From: Pseudonocardia autotrophica
GTDB taxonomy: Bacteria > Actinomycetota > Actinomycetes > Mycobacteriales > Pseudonocardiaceae
Assembly (NCBI RefSeq): GCF_003945385.1
Contig: NZ_AP018920.1
Location: 5,394,001 to 5,458,000, forward strand
Direction: 5' to 3'
DNA length: 64,000 nucleotides
The notes beneath the pieces were generated by a model. The model saw only the letters and a list, made by a program, of their open reading frames with translations, did not search any database and was not told the DNA's origin. How positions within the stretch are numbered: the stretch's first letter is position 1; the number at the start of each line of letters is the position of its first letter. Shown here piece by piece: positions 61,463 through 64,000 of this stretch. The translations under genes and the position numbers were made by a program.

Positions 61463-62017
61463 GTGGGAGAACACAAGCAGCTCATGCTTCGGAACGAGTG
61501 GTACCTCGACGAGCACGACCTGGTCGAGGACCGGCGCCGCTGCTGGCGTCTCCTCGACCGGTTCAACGCCACCGGTGCCGATGACGACGACGAGCGCGAG
61601 TCCCTCCTCCGGCGGCTCGTCGGACAGCTCGGCGACGGCGCCGTGGTGATGCCCCGCTTCCAGTGCAGCTACGGAACCCACATCACCTTCGGCGACCGCG
61701 TCTTCGTCAACCACGACGCTTTGTTCATGGACGACGCCACGATCGCCATCGACGACGACGTCCGGATCGGACCGCGGACACAGCTCCTCACAGCACAGCA
61801 CCCCGTCGAAGAGCACGAGCGTCGGCGCGAGGGCTGGGAACGCCCCCTGCCCATCAGCGTCGGGAGCAACACCTGGCTCGGCGCCGGGGTCATCGTCTGC
61901 CCCGGCGTGACCATCGGGGCAAACACAGTCATCGGTGCAGGCAGCGTCGTGACGCGCGATGTGCCTGACCGCGTCCTTATCGCAGGGAACCCGGGCCGAC
62001 TCGTCCGCGAGCTATAA
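61463..62017 (+). CDS. Maltose/galactoside O-acetyltransferase-like hexapeptide protein
   Basis: 184 residues of the LbH_MAT family. The N-terminal Mac domain is QLMLRNEWYLDEHDLVEDRR..LLDRFNAT. Left-handed beta-helix repeats follow, with the catalytic histidine region QLLTAQHPVEEHERRREGWE and the tail GAGVIVCPGVTIGANTVIGAG, SVVTRDVPDRVLIAGNPGRL. It would transfer acetyl from acetyl-CoA to a sugar hydroxyl. GTG 61463. It lies 172 bp right of the IS256 target repeat. Confidence 0.88.
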   Translation: MGEHKQLMLRNEWYLDEHDLVEDRRRCWRLLDRFNATGADDDDERESLLRRLVGQLGDGAVVMPRFQCSYGTHITFGDRVFVNHDALFMDDATIAIDDDVRIGPRTQLLTAQHPVEEHERRREGWERPLPISVGSNTWLGAGVIVCPGVTIGANTVIGAGSVVTRDVPDRVLIAGNPGRLVREL

Positions 62018-62363
62018 GGGGCCACGTCTACCGACCATCGCGATCGTCAACATCGAGCCCTCAACCCGCGGAGACAAGATCCACTACTTCCGCCAGCGCC
62101 CGATACTTGCCGTTACCCCTCGTGCGCTGCGCAGACCCGCAGGCACACTTGCCACTGGCTCCGGTTCGTCGTCGGCTCCTGCCGTTGATCTCCGGGGGTA
62201 CTCCGGGGCAGCTCCACTCCCCCGCGCCTGCCGAGTGCCATCCTGGAGACAGTGAGTATCCTGTCCGCCCGGGAGGCCCGCAGTTGATCCCTTGCCTGCC
62301 AGGTACTTGCGACGGCATCCGACATCGACCGTTGGAGCCATTCGGGCGGGGCTTCTCGTCGTG
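62018..62363. other. 346-bp stretch without a recognised gene
   Basis: No frame on either strand looks like a gene. The left 50 bp follow the acetyltransferase stop and the right end meets the lipoprotein stop, so it is a convergent intergenic region. Confidence 0.4.
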
Positions 62364-63152
62364 TCAGGGCAGATCGATGGTGACCGCAGTGCCGTTCGAG
62401 TCGAAGTGCGACTTGTACGTCAACGATCCGTCGCTGGACTTCAGGTCGAGAGTCAGAGCGCCCCGGTACTTGTTGGCGGGGGTCATGACGCTCAACGTGT
62501 CGTCCTGCGGGACGCAGTAGGCGGTGGGGGCGTCGACCGCGTTGTCGGTGTAGCCGTCGGCGCCGGTGAACGTGAAGTCGTGTTCGGTGGGGTAGCCGAT
62601 CTTGTCGGGCTGGAAGTCGGGCGTGGTGGCGATGTCCATCGAGACTGTGACGAAGTGCCCTCGCGCCGGCTGGGACTCCTCGGACAGGTACTTGGCCGAT
62701 TCGGAGCAGTCGGCGTCGACATTGATCGCGGTGAACGCGGCGTCGAACATCTTCACGCCGGTGCTGTCGTAGACGTCGAAGCGCTGGTTGAGTGCAACGT
62801 GTTCCGGGGTGGTGACCGCCGCCTGGTTGGCGGCGCCTCCGTCGTAGTCGGCAGCTTCGGGCGGGAGCACATCGCAGTAGGCTGCGGTGACCTTCGAATA
62901 CTCCACGTACTCCGGCGGTGCGTCGTTCTCGAAACCGGTGGTGGTCAGCGATTCCGGGTAGGCACACATCGCAGAACCGCTGGCGATGATCTGCTGGTCG
63001 GTCATCATCTCGACGTCGGCCTCTGGAAGGACGCCGCGGATCTCGGAGACGTACCCCTCGGGGGTGTGGGGTGCGGCGCAGGCGACGGTGAAGCCGCCGG
63101 CGAGGACGAGTCCGAGGACGGCCGAGGTGAGAACGCGGTACGAAGTAGTCAC
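62364..63152 (-). CDS. Putative secreted lipoprotein
   Basis: 262 residues. A signal sequence (VLTSAVLGLVLAGGFTVACA) ends in a lipobox-like TVAC, then an acidic extracellular domain. The C-terminal half (FDVYDSTGVKMFDAAFTAIN, HFVTVSMDIATTPDFQPDKI, ALTLDLKSSDGSLTYKS) resembles DUF4352-type immunoglobulin-like lipoproteins. GTG 63152 follows GGAGG. The frame continues upstream to 63368, but the signal peptide sets this start. Confidence 0.75.
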   Translation of the reverse strand: MTTSYRVLTSAVLGLVLAGGFTVACAAPHTPEGYVSEIRGVLPEADVEMMTDQQIIASGSAMCAYPESLTTTGFENDAPPEYVEYSKVTAAYCDVLPPEAADYDGGAANQAAVTTPEHVALNQRFDVYDSTGVKMFDAAFTAINVDADCSESAKYLSEESQPARGHFVTVSMDIATTPDFQPDKIGYPTEHDFTFTGADGYTDNAVDAPTAYCVPQDDTLSVMTPANKYRGALTLDLKSSDGSLTYKSHFDSNGTAVTIDLP

Positions 63153-63303
63153 GTACCTCCAATCGGCCGATCGGAGGCGGCGGTTACCGTCTGACCTGCA
63201 CATACCCAGATTTATTGACCCGGGACCTGCTGGGTGCGGCGTCCCGGAATGTGCGGCTAGGGTTCCGCCCGGTGCCCGGCCCGACAAAGTAGTCACGTAC
63301 CTC
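63143..63303. repeat. 17-bp direct repeat spanning a translation start
   Basis: AAGTAGTCACGTACCTC occurs at 63143-63159 and 63287-63303, 144 bp apart. On the minus strand each copy is a GAGG ribosome-binding site plus GTGACTACTT start, and both GTGs are in the same frame (48 codons apart). Confidence 0.6.
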
Positions 63304-63353
63304 ACCTGGGTCGGGCACCGCTGGGGGTCGAGCCAACCTCCACCCAACACGAT

Positions 63354-63394
63354 CGCCCCGCCTCCCACGCCGTACAGGCGCCGGAGGCGGGGCG
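63354..63394. terminator. Strong hairpin, probable terminator
   Basis: CGCCCCGCCTCC (63354-63365) pairs perfectly with GGAGGCGGGGCG (63383-63394) around a 17-nt loop, 32 bp beyond the stop of the minus-strand gene at 63426. TTCTT follows on the plus strand only. Confidence 0.6.
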
Positions 63395-63425
63395 TTCTTC
63401 GCGTCGCAGACCAGCGCGACCGGGC

Positions 63426-64000
63426 CTACCCGCCGCAGACCGAGGCGACCGGGTTCTTCACGCACGTGTTGTACTCCGCCGATCCAGGCGCGTAACCACC
63501 ACCGGTCGGGGCGAGGCCGTCAGCGATCCGCTGCCGCTGCGTGGCTTCGCTGGGAGGGCCAGGGTTCCCTGACCACGCCTGCTGCTGGGCGTACTCCCGC
63601 TGAGCCTGCTCCTTGGCGGCGTTCAGCTCCGGGCAAGCCTTGTTCACGATCAGGTTGCCAACGAGTCGGGCAGCGGCGTGCGGCTCGCACGTAAGGGCCA
63701 GCCCACCAGTCGAGGCCTGCGACTCCTCCGCAGCCTTCACCTTCCGGACCTGTTCCGCCGCTGCCGCCTTCCTGGCCTCCTCAGCTGCCGTCACCGCCTG
63801 GGCCGCGTCCGCGACCGCCTCTGCAGCCACGCCGCGCAGGGCCGGAACCATCGACACCGCGCTCATTGCGCTCACCGAGGCCGGAGCCTGGGCGATGACG
63901 CTCTCGGCGGTGGCCGGGGTAGGCGTGACGGTCGCCATCACCGTTCCAGCGACGACGGAGACGCCGACGACGAGACCGGCCAGGGTGCGGGTGATCGTGT
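63426..64000 (-). CDS. Secreted hypothetical protein, 5' end beyond the window
   Basis: 191 codons in the window. The visible N-terminal end (ITRTLAGLVVGVSVVAGTVM) is a signal or anchor helix whose start codon lies past 64000, so internal GTG 63941 is not the true start. An alanine-rich helical middle (AAEAVADAAQAVTAAEEARK) is followed by a small domain with LTCEPHAAARLVGNLIVNKA, CPEL and a C-terminal NTCVKNPVASVCGG; four cysteines could form disulphides. No family recognised. Confidence 0.6.
   Translation of the reverse strand, partial: TITRTLAGLVVGVSVVAGTVMATVTPTPATAESVIAQAPASVSAMSAVSMVPALRGVAAEAVADAAQAVTAAEEARKAAAAEQVRKVKAAEESQASTGGLALTCEPHAAARLVGNLIVNKACPELNAAKEQAQREYAQQQAWSGNPGPPSEATQRQRIADGLAPTGGGYAPGSAEYNTCVKNPVASVCGG

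Noticed and set aside
1..64000. CRISPR array
   Set aside because: No regularly spaced repeats with unique spacers were found on reading; the repeats present are IS ends, att cores and short operator-like motifs.

Overview
The window looks like chromosome of a high-GC actinomycete of the Pseudonocardia type. This rests on GTG starts and GC-ending codons, WhiB, a Ddn-like (F420-type) oxidoreductase, DUF2637 and MobF transfer proteins and actinobacterial IS families; the species is inferred and was not tested by any search.

Left flank (1-10750): small oxidoreductase clusters with TetR-family regulators. These are a divergent FAD-monooxygenase/TetR pair around a palindrome (101-132), a Baeyer-Villiger monooxygenase plus covalent-FAD oxidase cluster (1336-5018), and a TetR-controlled three-gene operon (6173-8283). 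Scattered among them are relics of an older mobile element: a frameshifted excisionase, the tail of a MobF relaxase, an IstB scrap and the C-terminal half of an integrase.

Integrated element (10751-57610, about 46.9 kb): bounded by a perfect 44-bp repeat that is the 3' part of a tRNA-Gly(UCC). It carries (a) small coupled hypothetical genes and an IS256-family IS (11030-14199); (b) a DUF6308-like gene split by an IS3-family IS; (c) a four-gene putative defence cassette (16958-28549): SNF2-type helicase with DUF3883, DUF1156 DNA methylase, DUF262/HNH protein and HEPN-DUF499 ATPase; (d) a transfer module on the minus strand (29258-41979): MobF relaxase, TraG/VirD4-like coupling protein, DUF2637 protein, WhiB, excisionase and small zinc-finger proteins, nearly all overlapping by 1-4 bases; (e) XRE and XRE-TPR regulators and CutA; (f) a 4.3-kb chromosomal-looking segment (truncated LLM oxidoreductase, roadblock-like proteins, succinate-semialdehyde dehydrogenase, truncated FtsW/RodA) whose two ends abut IS701-type target sites; (g) a nest of two IS701-family ISs with a second IS3 copy; (h) an AlbA_2 gene with a frameshift; (i) an integrase fused to a GntR-type domain and split by an ISAs1-family IS that separates the catalytic tyrosine from the rest of the active site. 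No VirB4-like or other channel gene is visible, so the element looks mobilizable rather than self-transmissible, and it is probably now locked in place.

Right flank (57611-64000): repeats resembling those left of attL, a small membrane protein, an IS256-family IS split by an ISL3-family IS, a hexapeptide acetyltransferase, a lipoprotein and the 3' part of a secreted protein. The intact tRNA-Gly is not in the window; its 5' half should lie further right, so several elements probably accumulated in tandem at this tRNA.
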